NCBI GenBank assembly: GCA_018340375.1
Contig: JAFFJZ010000001.1
Span: forward strand, 73,400,001-73,464,000
Origin: Gonatopus flavifemur
Lineage: Eukaryota; Arthropoda; Insecta; Hymenoptera; Dryinidae
DNA length: 64,000 bases
Direction of reading: 5' to 3'
Shown: piece by piece, positions 11,185-22,122 of the stretch
Layout: each line of letters begins with the position of its first letter
Numbering within the stretch: the stretch's first letter is position 1
The notes under the pieces: model-generated
The model's database searches: none
What the model saw: only the letters and a program-made list of their open reading frames with translations
Told to the model about the DNA's origin: nothing
Position numbers and translations under genes: made by a program

Positions 11185-12469
11185 TTAGGTGTACAAATAA
11201 GTTTCCGCGGTTTGTCAAAAGATGGCCCCACCAGAAGGTTATGGAGAAATTGTCAGATGTAAAACGTAATATCCCAAGTTTAGTCATCTGGCAACACCAT
11301 AACCTTAAAGTACTAGTGATTCCGTATCAGCATCACGTAATTTTTTTCGTGCAAAAATGTCAAGTTTTATTCCGAATAAGCATCATTTGCGGGAACTTTT
11401 GATTTACTTCTTTAATGTGAAAAAATCTGCAGCTGAGGCGCATCGATTGCTTTTAGAAGCATATGGTGAAGCTGCTTTAAGTGAGAGAAGTTGTCAGGAA
11501 TGGTTTCAAAAGTTTAAGAACGGTGAGTTTGACGTTAAAGACAAAGAACGCAGTGGAAGGCCGGGAGTGTACGAAGACATGGAATTAGAAGTACTATTGG
11601 AGGAAGATTCGTCCCAAACGCAAAAAGAACTTGCACTTACTCTACAAGTGACTCAACAAGCAATTTCACATCGTTTAAAATCGTTAGGAATGATTCAAAA
11701 ACAAGGAAATTGGGTTCCATATGAACTAAAGCCGAGAGACGTTGAACGCCGATTATGCATGAGTGAAATGCTGCTTGCGAGGAATAAAAAAAAGAGTTTT
11801 TTGCATCGTATAGTCACTGGTGACGAAAAATGGATTCACTACGATAATCCAAAGAAGAGAAAGTCATGGGTTAAGCCCGGCGAACCATCAACATCGACAG
11901 CTAAGCCGAATATTCATGGAAAAAAACTCATGCTGTGTATTTGGTGGGATCAGCTTGGTGTCGTGTATTATGAATTGCTGAAACCAAGCGAAACCATTAC
12001 TGGAGCTCTCTACCGAACACAATTGATGAGATTGAGTCGGGCACTTAAGGAAAAACGCGCCCATTACTACTCCAGACACGACAAAATTATTCTTTTACAC
12101 GATAATGCTCGTCCACATGTTGCGGCGCCGGTAAAAACATACTTGGAAACACTCAACTGGGAAGTTTTACCCCACCCGCCGTATTCACCAGACTTAGCCC
12201 CTTCTGATTATCACCTGTTCCGGTCGATGGCACATGGTCTGTCTGAGCAGCGCTTCACATCATATGAAGACACCAAAAATTGGCTAGATTTGTGGATAGC
12301 GTCAAAAGATGAAGAGTTTTTTCGACGGGGTATCCGAATGTTGCCAGAAAGATGGGGAAAAGTAGTGGCAAATGATGGAAAATACTTTGAATAAAACGTA
12401 ATGTACTTTTCCTTTACAATAAATTCCTAATTTTTTATAAAAACCGCGGAAACTTATTTTTACACCTAA
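11185..12469 (+). mobile_element. Complete mariner transposon, mauritiana (Mos1-like) type
   Basis: The 1285-bp element is bounded by 29-bp terminal inverted repeats starting TTAGGTGTA and reaching CCGCGGTTT, at 11185-11213 and 12441-12469, differing at only one position. TA lies immediately outside each end (11183-11184, 12470-12471), the expected mariner target duplication. It contains one uninterrupted transposase gene. Nearly identical ends plus an open frame point to a recent insertion and possible activity. Confidence 0.95.
11357..12394 (+). CDS. Mariner transposase, apparently intact (345 aa)
   Basis: This cut-and-paste transposase binds the element's TIRs, excises it and inserts it at TA. 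The 345-residue length equals that of known active mariners. The N-terminus (MSSFIPNK, FFNVKKSAAEAHR, then CQEWFQKFKNGEF) matches the first helix-turn-helix of the mauritiana group. The linker has WVPYEL, the usual WVPHEL with one change. The catalytic triad is present: Asp in VTGDEKWIHY, Asp in LLHDNARPH, and Asp in SPDLAPSDYHLF; 34 residues separate the last two, the DD34D signature. ERWGKVVANDGKYFE closes the protein as in the family. The start at 11357 follows CAAAA and leaves 143 bp between the left TIR and the ATG. No stop or frameshift is seen. Activity itself cannot be judged from sequence alone. Confidence 0.96.
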   Translation: MSSFIPNKHHLRELLIYFFNVKKSAAEAHRLLLEAYGEAALSERSCQEWFQKFKNGEFDVKDKERSGRPGVYEDMELEVLLEEDSSQTQKELALTLQVTQQAISHRLKSLGMIQKQGNWVPYELKPRDVERRLCMSEMLLARNKKKSFLHRIVTGDEKWIHYDNPKKRKSWVKPGEPSTSTAKPNIHGKKLMLCIWWDQLGVVYYELLKPSETITGALYRTQLMRLSRALKEKRAHYYSRHDKIILLHDNARPHVAAPVKTYLETLNWEVLPHPPYSPDLAPSDYHLFRSMAHGLSEQRFTSYEDTKNWLDLWIASKDEEFFRRGIRMLPERWGKVVANDGKYFE

Positions 12470-12659
12470 TAAGTTATATTTAAAAAATTGTAAATACAAA
12501 GAAATGGTGAGCTCGTCAAGTCACTAAAACATATCTCATTTTACAATTTAAAGTTAATTACCTAATATACTGACATGTATTTACTCCAATTGAACCTAGA
12601 ATAAAGACCACCGTATGACACGCGCATTAATTGGACATGGAGCTGTAATTGGTGCGCAG

Positions 12660-13977
12660 TAGGGGTGCGCGAGTACCACTTCTTATCGGGTCGGGTCGGG
12701 TACCCGATTCAATCGGTTTTTCCAAATTCATTCAGGCTACCCGAATTCAATAAAGTGGTTGAAGTTCAACATTTTCAACTACCACTCGCAGTTTTCATCA
12801 CCTTTGACCTTGAAAAGATATTCAAATCACATCTATTACTCCAATTTCAATTGTAATAGAATCCCACGACAATTTTCAATTTCAAAGTTCCTAAATTCAC
12901 ACGAACTGTTCGACAATCTTTCCATACTGTTCAGTACTATATTCTGATCTTTCTCCCACTCATGATTGTGTTTGTTCACTCTGAGCATCTTTGATATTGA
13001 AATACTTTGGTCCTTATTGTTGAATAACAGAGTGAAAAAGCAGCACAAGACTTTTTGATGAACAAAATCAAAATGAAAAAGTACAAAATGAAGTGGCGAT
13101 CAAACTGCTCGAACAACTAAGGACTGAGCGAGGAATGTAGGGAGGTGTCTTCAATATTAGGGCTGTACGATTAATCGATTGATCGAATGAAACGATTAAT
13201 TGTTGACGATTTATCGATTAATCGTTGGATTCCAGTTGATCGTCCTTTCAATGAATCGATTGATCGGTAGTTCCAATTAATGGTGTTGACAATTTATCGT
13301 TCAATTGATCAATTGGCGACCGATGTACGGTGAAAATGATTCCCTATAAAATTCACGTATAACTCGATGCACCGATTAATTCACAGAACGATTAACCGGA
13401 ATCGATCGATTAACCGAAAAAGCGATTAACCATATTCATCGTACAAATGTTCCTAGAATACTCGGAACAAATATTACGGAATATTCGGTCTAATTTAAAT
13501 GTTCTGAGAATCTTCTGTGAGTATTCACGGAACTTGTCCGCTCTTTGTGAGAATATTCGATACATTATATTTTACGGATGTTGTGAGAATGTTCTCAGAA
13601 TGTTCTGTGTTACTTGGGGAGTATTGGTGAGTTTGCGAAATGTTTCATGATATATTTATCATCAAATGTTTCATTTCCATGTTCCGATATAAAAACCACA
13701 ATAAAATCTCTGTAACAATATGAATTTCTTATCAATATTATCCTCCTCTCATATTTCCAAATTCGGGTAGAGGGAGAATAACTCTTCCACATGTATAGAC
13801 AAAAATCTTGATCGATTTGTCGTAACGATATTGGGTGGAGAAGAAAAAGTTCGCTCATTGCTCACTTCAATGGCAGGCAGAATCAAATACTATTTGAATT
13901 ACCCGAATTCAATCGGGTACCCGGAAAACTCGGGTAATTGAAAAAACCCGATGAAGTCGCGTACCCGCACACCCCTA
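12660..13977. mobile_element. Non-autonomous hAT-like element, 1318 bp
   Basis: Ends TAGGGGTGCGCGAGTAC and, at the right, GTACCCGCACACCCCTA form imperfect TIRs of about 17 bp. The 8-bp direct repeat GTGCGCAG flanks both sides exactly (12652-12659 and 13978-13985), the target length of hAT elements. Subterminal words CGGGTACCCGATTC repeat in inverted form near 12700 and 13910. No transposase frame is present. Its middle holds a further palindromic element (13165-13446). Confidence 0.85.
13165..13446. repeat. Palindromic element rich in CGATTAATCG, nested in the hAT-like element
   Basis: Begins TGTACGATTAATCG and ends with the complement-like CATATTCATCGTACA. The interior is dense with ATCGATT/AATCGAT words. 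The sequence right after it (13447-13620) carries repeats of GAATATTC and TTCTCAGAATGTTC. Confidence 0.55.
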
Positions 13978-13985
13978 GTGCGCAG

Positions 13986-15519
13986 TTTTGCATTCATGCA
14001 AAACCCCAGTGATACCAGCATGGGACATTTTTCCTAAAATCATTTTTTGTAAATGAAAGTGTTCTTTTTTTGGGGTTTCAAAGTGTCCATACCACTCGAA
14101 TAATCCCAATAACTCTTGAGATGTGCATATAAAATGGTTTTTCCATCTAAATATCTTTTTTGTCCCATATAAACACCATCTCGATTCATACGCCGCAGTA
14201 ATTGGTATGTACATTCAGCCTAATGATTATATTTCAGACTGATGAGCACATCTTCAGATGGATTCATGAAAAAAGTATCATAATAACGAAATATCAATAT
14301 TATGATAGTTCTCAAACATCACCTAGCTCGAAATGTGATGCTTTGGCATCTCAGGCCCTGCCTTGGGCTAAGTTGGCGCGATCTGGGCCAAGTCAGGGCC
14401 TTTAATGGTCCAATTTGGAGAAAGGGTAATTTCTAGCTGAGCAGTAGATCGAAATTCACTAGCATTCTCGTGAAACGTGAAAATACCATACTTTTTATAT
14501 CAAAACTCAGAAGTATTTCCTATTCTATTATATTTAGAATATTTTATTATTATTGAGAATCTTCGAAAAATGGCAAAGAAGATACAATGTTAATTGAGAA
14601 ATTTCACTTTGCCGCAACCAAAAAGTTTCAAATGAGAGTTTTGATTACATCATTTTCTGCCGAAACATTGATCATCGAAGAGACTTCTTAATACGTGTTC
14701 TGTCAGAACATGGATTGTTGAGAGGATTTTTCAATACGTGAAATATTGCAGAAAGTACATCAAGGATTACCTCATGTTGAGATTCTAAATTTCATGAAGT
14801 ATCTAACGCCTTGAAAACCTTCACATGACGTGCATGTTGGTCTTTAAATGTCAAAATAGATGACGTTAAATGTACTTTATGTCATCTGCTCGATATAACA
14901 CACATCTTCTTTGCTATTTGAGGAAAGTTACCGTGGAAAAAGGAAGTAACAAAATTCCTAAGAAAAGTGTCACAAACGTGGTATGTCTGAAATTATTTAT
15001 CTACAATAATTTCATTCGAATTCTCATCGCTACATAGCGAATAATCGTGAATTTCGTGAACATTCAAGCTCTAATGTAGATTCATGTGAATTGTAGATAG
15101 GATCGAATGATAATTCATAAATATAAATGTATTCGACGTGATGATGAAATCGATTTGTCCAATCTGGAATTGTATCTTCAGATGTATCGACTTCTCAAAG
15201 AATATTTAACTCGAAGTAATAATTTGATTATGCCTTGTCGTCAAAAACATTCAATTGTAACCTATAGAAACTAATTCCGATACAAATTCCAGATAAATAA
15301 ATCGATGATAATGAGAAGTGGGAGGACGCTTACAACTTCTCACTCATGGTGAATAATACTCAATAGAAATAAACATCAAATGGGCATTTTGAATCAAACT
15401 TGTTTGCAAATGTGTGACCAAAAAGTGTCGTCCCGAGTAGAAAAATCTTTTAAAATGTGTATGATTTATACATAATTCAATATAGTTTATATATGTGTTA
15501 CAAATAGAGTTCATTCAAG
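13986..15519. other. Intergenic, no gene recognised
   Basis: AT-rich with no convincing exon. Near 14345-14410 a short GC-rich stretch contains palindromic CAGGCCCTG/CAGGGCC words typical of the MITEs elsewhere in this window. The last 1 kb would lie downstream of the minus-strand ionotropic receptor pseudogene. Confidence 0.35.
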
Positions 15520-17341
15520 TCAAAAACATTCAACCGCGATTTCACTGCAAAAGACGATGAAGGCAAAGACATACCCCAAGAAAAGTAATCTCAGGAAATA
15601 ATATTGACGATGATACAAATACGAATTATCTTCCACCGTCGATTGATTATCAATGTCGTTCTTCATTTCTCTCCAATTGTCCTCGAACCACTTTCTCCAC
15701 AACCCAGTTTCAGTGATACGAAGTTAAATCCTATTGATACGTTCCACGTACAGGGAATCTGTCTTAAAGACGTGCACCACAGGCAATTTATGTAAAACAA
15801 ATTTCGCTATTTTCATGACCGATTTTTGGTATTTGATACTCCTTTCCATCAAGTTTACTCTAGCGGTATATTCCGTCGTGATACAGGCTATGTCTTTGGA
15901 TCATTCGAGTCGATCCAAACATAACGATGTGTGGGCCAGTCTTCTGGAAAAATCAACACTTTTTCCAATAGACTAGGACTTTCAAGGGATATTTGTTCGA
16001 TAAATCTTGGCTTTGAAGCTTCAGAAAATCCCAACCACAACCCAGACTCTCTTGAATCTTGAAAATCGTCGATTTCTACTTCGTTTTCCGCGTTGATCAA
16101 TCGATCAACCATTTCGGTGTATAGAATCGACGTGTAACAAACCGCAAAGAGCGTTAATGAAATGAAAATGATGGTTTCCGTTAATTTCTGCGAAGACTTT
16201 GTAACCGATATGCCAAAAATCAGAGCTAGTGCTATGAGGGGATCCTTACGATACGTTGATAACTTAATTGATATCGAAATTATCCAAATGATAACCACGA
16301 TTGAGACACCTATGATCACGATTGTAACAAGTTTCCAGAATGTTAATCTTTGATGTTGAGCAGGAGAACGTATTGGTATTATCAGGTACCGGAAGTCTTC
16401 GTCCAGAGCCACACTGTACAGGATCGAAAAATTCGAAAAATAATGCTCATAAGTGATGATAAGATGAGTTATATATTGGAAATCAACGTATTTGCTGTAA
16501 TTTGTGAATTTCCCTGGGAGGATAATTTTTTCTTCCGACACACTCTTATTTCGAATATCAATCCGTTTGACATCTATGGTCAAGTTCATGATTCCCGATA
16601 ATGTATACAAGGTACTGCCATTAGTACTCTTGAACTGTAGATTGTGTTCTCCCGGACTTCCAACAGTCCTATCGCATGGTGATCTGTTGCGAAAATTTAC
16701 TTTGAACTTATAACCATGCACGTTTTCCAATTTATCCGGGAACCACTCGATTCCCGTTTTCCTCATTCATTCGTATATATCCATCCAAAAAAGGATTGTA
16801 TCGACGAACCATCGCATATGTCAGGTTCACTTCATTTTGCGATGGAAAAAATTCTGGTACGGTGATGTCTAGAATTCGTCGAATATCCCAAAAGTGTTCA
16901 AAAAAGTATCTTAGATTTGAATATTCTGTTTTTGTAAGGAATATGAATAACAATTTTGGATGAGCCGAAACACAAATGATTTCTTGAACGAGGGAGACTA
17001 TTTTCTGTATATTCGGAGCATTCCATGATATTCCTGATCCGTGGATGTAAATCAAGAGAGAAGCAGATGCGACACAATGAACATGGTATCTCATCGTTGA
17101 AATTTGGTAAACGTCGAGGATAGTACTCGTGAATCTTGTATTCCATAAAACAAGATCGATCAACCATAACAATTCATGACTGTAAGAATCATTGAAATCG
17201 TGCAGAAAGGTTTACACTATCGAATCCTTCGGTTTTTAAAATCCTTAAAATTTCATTTCTCAGGATAAGTTGTTCTCTCGTATCGTTCAATTCTCCTCCC
17301 CCAATGAAGATCGATAACAAATTCAAACGAGTTATCAGCAT
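15520..17341 (-). pseudogene. Ionotropic receptor (IR) pseudogene, divergent antennal-type
   Basis: Reading the minus strand from an ATG at 17341, a receptor-like protein can be followed through frame changes near 17200, 16755 and 15895 and an in-frame TAA at 15724-15726 to a natural stop at 15520. Segments in order are an N-terminal ectodomain, the ligand-binding S1 part (VHGYKFKVNF), a first membrane segment (FWKLVTIVIIGVSIVVIIW), a pore-like region (IFGISVTKSSQKL), a second segment (ETIIFISLTLFAVCYTSILY), the S2 part with LYVERINRI, the stop codon, LRITETGLWRKWF, and a final segment (LLFLGYVFAFIVF). The RINRI.LRITE.GL..KW arrangement before the last membrane helix is typical of insect IRs. 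Intact members are ligand-gated cation channels of chemosensory neurons. Several independent lesions suggest a true pseudogene; assembly error is the alternative. Confidence 0.85.
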
Positions 17342-19370
17342 AGTAGATATCCAGACATTTGTTGGTCAGAATGAGAAACGTTAGAACATCATTTCATTCT
17401 GCAGGAAAATATTATGTGATATAGATATAATGTACATATATATGTAAGATATGGTAGAATGATAGGAGAAGAGAAGGGGAACGAACCTCCAGAAACGGGG
17501 AACGAGAATTGAGACAACACAACGAGTTGAGAGGTCGAAGCGAATACCTTAAGTCTAATCTACGTATGACATTTTCAAAGTAAAAACTCATTGATATTAA
17601 TACTATTTAAGTTTGACTCTATTTTGTGTGGAATTCCTTAAAATATCAACTACATTCGGAGAGATTGGCCAATCCTAATTGAATATGGATATATATATAT
17701 ATTGAGAATTCAATTACACGGAAAGAAGGAATTCGTCGCAACATTCAATATCAAAAAGATACGTATAACTCAGTATATTCACCTTTATACATAAAACTGT
17801 AAGACCTGCTCATCAATAATGTTCCAATAACTCGTTTATCTTTTGCAAATACAGTGCTATAGCTAGAGTAGCCCGGCTTGTGGGTGATACCAGCACTAAA
17901 AGTCGAAATTATACAAAAATAATCCGTTAATGTACATTTATAGTTACTAACGAAAAATTGAGATCTTTATAAACACTTCACTGTACATTATGAAACAAGA
18001 AAATATCATATTCTTAATCACCATAACTTTGACTTACGCTCATATTATTTTTATGACCTATGGACTCTTGATCATCTTTTCATTATAATTTATTTTACTC
18101 CTACAGTTTCTTGAGATTTTAATGTATTTGAAACGATCTAAAATAATGCAGTATTGTTTCAATTATTATGCGCTTGCTTGGTAATAACCTTCTAAGTAAT
18201 GGTTGATGAAATCAGAGAAAAATATTTGAGATAGAAGTTCATGCATCAACTCCGATATTACAACTATTTTCATTCGAAATTAACACATTTCACAAACAAA
18301 GTGCAGAAATGAAAGGAAAAAATTGTGAAAATTACGAATATTCATCGAATAATTCAATATTTCATCCAGCTTCATTTCATTTGCATTATTATCAGAAACA
18401 GGGAGAAGAAAGATATAGCTCCTATAGAAAAATATAGACACATAAAAATCCTCGCTCTCTTCAAAAGGAGTCCATGCAACATCAATTACTTTCATCTTAC
18501 AATTTGGTTGTCCCACTTTTCGGATAAAATTTAAACGATTCTGAATTGTATTCAAATTCAACAGTAATCCATGTATTTATATTCATCATGCACATTTTTT
18601 TTTTCATTCTTCGGTATCTTTCATCTCTACCGTCACAGTTACACTAATATTCGGCTTTGCAACAGGTGTAATGAGCATACTTATGCACACAAGTCTTTGG
18701 TTCGGTTCATTGAATTTTCACCATAGAGACTACCAAAGTTAGTTCGAGACAAATGATTAATGAGAAACAGGAATAGAAGATAACACTAGAGTTCTGTGAG
18801 AAATTCATGTAGGTCAAACATAGATTAGGGAGATTAAATAAATGAATTATAAATGTTAAGAAAGAGGTGATGGTGAGCAAAAAATATTCCGAGTATAATG
18901 AAGTTGTTAGTAGGATAAACTGTTTGCATCAAGTTTTCATGTATCGATAATGTGTACCGATAATGATATTTACATTGTGGTGATTCTATGATCCCAATAA
19001 TCCTTCGAAACATTTGAACTGATCGACTGAAGAGACAGAATTTGAACCTTCTTATAAATTCATGTCTTTTGATTTTCCAAGTTCCAGAAGGTATATTTAT
19101 TAATCTATAATACCAAGATCTCACACATCTTTTGTTTGTTCAATATTTTTGGTCACATTTTCACCACCTGCATGGAATTTTGGTCTCATTGTTTTTAGAA
19201 AGGAAAAAATTTGAATTTCGAGGTGTGTTTTTGTGTATGTTTGAATTATATAAAATAATCATTTGCGAAGTGAAATAATAAAGTACAGCAGAGTTATTAA
19301 TCTATTCCATGAACATCTCGCCACTACAGTCTTCAATCAGCTGGGAAGATGTCCTTTACACGCAGGAAAA
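17342..19370. other. Intergenic, no gene recognised; short AT microsatellite
   Basis: Upstream flank of the IR pseudogene. A short (AT)n tract lies at about 17690-17702. Minus-strand frames at 18280-18561 and 18834-19124 are about 95 codons each and lack recognisable family motifs. The first includes KVGQPNCKMKVIDVAWTPF, which looks protein-like, but I cannot assign it. Confidence 0.35.
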
Positions 19371-19675
19371 ATAATTACCCAATCACTTAGTGGTAACAGC
19401 AAGAAATGTAGCTGCCATAGCGAAAATTTCACAGCTAAATTATTTGGGTATGCAAATATCAACCACAAAAACTATGCGATCACAGTCACCATTTTTTAAT
19501 GTAGTAGCTAATAAATAGTTATGACCGCAATTATTCTAGCTGCAGCAGTTGAAAATCGTAGCTTCAACTGCATTGTTTTGGTGGTTGATATTTGCATAGC
19601 CAAATAATTTAGCTGTGGAATTTTAGCCGCATCGGCTACATTTCTCGCTGTTGCCGCTAAGCGAGTAGCCGTGGG
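19371..19675. mobile_element. Long inverted-repeat element (about 100-bp arms)
   Basis: The left arm (AACAGCAAGAAATGTAGC ... GCAAATATCAACCAC, about 19371-19475) is matched by an inverted right arm (about 19575-19675), separated by about 100 bp. Related fragments with TATCAACCAC or TAGCTGCTGCAG lie near 23085 and 51490. Confidence 0.7.
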
Positions 19676-21005
19676 AGTTGAAAAATGCCTCCCATAACTA
19701 ACTCTCAGTCATCCAAAAAACAGTCAATTATTCCTTTCAGTGCTACGATACTCAAAATCATACCCAATAAATTGTTCATGGAATATTCATCCAATTCAAC
19801 CACACATTATTCCACACGAATGAGTCAATATTTGAGTCCGATAAACATTGTCTCGAGAAAAAGCATGCGTATTTATTCAGCTGGTGAAATTTTTTTTCCG
19901 GTATTCAAGAGACAAAAAATGTCACTCTTCCTCACGTTCAATACACAGAAGTTTAATCTCATACATGGAATTCTAGCAATCCCTTTCTTTCACCCTTCGT
20001 GTTTTTCAATGTTTTTTCACAAAGTTGATATACACCCCTGATGAAAGGTTCACAAAACAATATATTATGTAGTTTAGTTTTACTAAAACTTCATGTATAT
20101 TTTCCACTGAAATTTAATGGAAATCATCCAAATTCAAGAACAATATCGAGTTTATGATTTGATCGAATGAACAGTTGAATCTCGTGATATACCATGCTAT
20201 ACTAGTCTTTGTGTTTTGCTCCAACGGGCATGCTTAGGAAATCCGATACCAAAAGCTACATTGATTCGAGTGCACTGGGGGAAAAAAGTTATTTTCATCA
20301 ATGATATTCCACTACGACATACACAGCGGAAAATTTGAGATAATAAATTTTTTCCATTGATTCTGAACAATGCCTTATTTTATCCTTCAAACTGGTTTCA
20401 TGTTTCTCTTTCATCTGAAATGAATACTCGTTCAAATATCGAATTATGGCACACTCGTGAGAGGAATCGAATTACTTCCAAAGGGTAGTATACCTTACGC
20501 TAAAGCTAATGAAATATTTTGTGATATCCACAGGGTCATTGTTCAATATTATAGAAATACCATTTTCTTCGACCAAAAGTTATACAGCAGCAATACGTTT
20601 CGAATATCCTGTGAATGTTTATAGAATCAATAAATACACTAGCAAGTTTCGTCATAGAACATTCTAAACATCCATGTATTACTCGGAAACTTATTACCTT
20701 GCAAGAATTATACACATCTTTCTAGGATAAATGGAATATAATTAACGAAAATCAAACATAATTATTGTCCTGTTAATGAATATACAAAATACTACCAAAA
20801 CAGAGTGTATGTAAAATCAATAAAAATTGCAACGGTAGATATATTTGCCCAAGAAATCTATCCAAATAGAAAACCAACTTTATTGACGAATCAGTAGAAT
20901 CTGATAGAAGGTTTTCTTCTGGGTCTACTTGCAAATTTTATCAAACGCTCACTTGAGTCCATGGACCATTTTCCGGAAATTTGTTCCAATAACATACAGA
21001 CCAAC
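19676..21005. other. Intergenic, no gene recognised
   Basis: Uniformly AT-rich. The 118-codon plus-strand frame at 19685-20041 starts inside the edge of the preceding repeat and has no domain signature. I see no RNA gene or exon. Confidence 0.4.
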
Positions 21006-21145
21006 CCTCTCTAAATCCGAAAGAGTGAAAAATCACTCGTTTCACTCCATTAAGTCTCAGAAGTGAGCCAGTCCGCTTCGAGTGGGATTCTCACTCGTTT
21101 CGACTGAAAAACTCACTCAAGAATTGGAGTGGCCGTGAGTTCCCG
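21006..21145. mobile_element. AGAGTG-family MITE, truncated copy
   Basis: Matches the left half of the 4862-5140 element (CTCTCTAAATCCGAAAGAGTG onward, including CAGAAGTGAGC and GAGTGGCCGTGAGTT) and then stops, so the right end has been lost. Confidence 0.6.
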
Positions 21146-21234
21146 TACAGCACCATAGATTTCAAATACGTATTAGACACATATCAATATTGCATTCACA
21201 TTGTATTGGATTTCATATGTGAATTACTGGTTCC

Positions 21235-22122
21235 CCTGGTAAAAAAATCTCTCTGAATCTCTCTGAAAATTTCACGTTACCGAGGAATTTAGAGAGATTT
21301 GGGAAGATTCAAAGGAATTCAGAGCAATTCATCGTGATTCAAAGGAATCCAGAAGGATTCAGGAACGGGTAGAGTAGGCAAAATTGTGCGTTGAACTTTT
21401 CAGAAGGATTTAGAGCAATTCAGAGAGAGATACATCGCGTGAAATTTTTTGTGCGAGATTTCAGAGACATTAAGGAAGATTCAAGGAAAATCAGAGAAAC
21501 GAAAATTAAGAAAAATTGAGCACGGAACTTTACGGAAGCATTCAAAGAAATTCAGAGAGATTCAGAGAGATTCAGGGAAATCCAGCAAAATTCAGGAGAG
21601 TTCAGAAAGATTCAGCCCATCAACGTCATCCATGGAACTGTCTAGGGCTTCGCGAGAATCTAGCCAAGGGCTAGGAAGAGTCTGGTGGCTAGCGGGGAAC
21701 TTGTAAGAGCCTAGCGAGTGCTGATATAACGCTTGCTCGCGCAGGCAAATTTAGAGTGAGCGTTGAAATCCAGATACATGAAATTCTGACACATTCGAAG
21801 AGATTCATAGGAATTCAGAGAGATTCAGAGGAACTCAGACTGTTTCACAGGGATTCAGCATGAGCTTTGAATTGTTGATCAATGAAATTCTGGAGAATCC
21901 GGAAAGATTTAAAAAGATTCTGAAGAATTCCTAGAATTCCATAAAGAAATTAAGAGAGGTTCAAAGAAAGTTGGTGGGATTCAGGATGTATGACTATTTG
22001 ACAAGTCTCTAACTTTCTCTGAATTACTCTGAAATTGCTCTGAATCTCTCTGAAAAATGTCCGAAAATATAGAGAGATTTAGAGAGATTTCAGAGGGATT
22101 CAGAGAGATTTTTTTCACCAGG
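21235..22122. mobile_element. 888-bp element built of AGAGATTCAG repeats, CCTGGTG ends
   Basis: Left end CCTGGTAAAAAAATCTCTCT is inverted at the right (AGAGAGATTTTTTTCACCAGG). The interior is dense with variants of AGAGATTCAGA and GGAATTCAGAG. The 85-codon plus-strand frame at 21449-21706 is a by-product of this repetition, not a gene. A shorter relative with the same ends lies at 25131-25370. Confidence 0.75.

Noticed and set aside
12302..12499. Minus-strand frames overlapping the mariner (also 11888-12079)
   Set aside because: Shadows of the transposase gene on the other strand.
18280..18561. Second IR fragment upstream of the IR pseudogene
   Set aside because: Some stretches look protein-like, but no membrane segment or ligand-domain motif supports IR identity, and there is no ATG at its start.
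21449..21706. Lys/Glu/Ser-rich 85-codon frame
   Set aside because: A translation of repeated AGAGATTCAG-type words within a transposable element.
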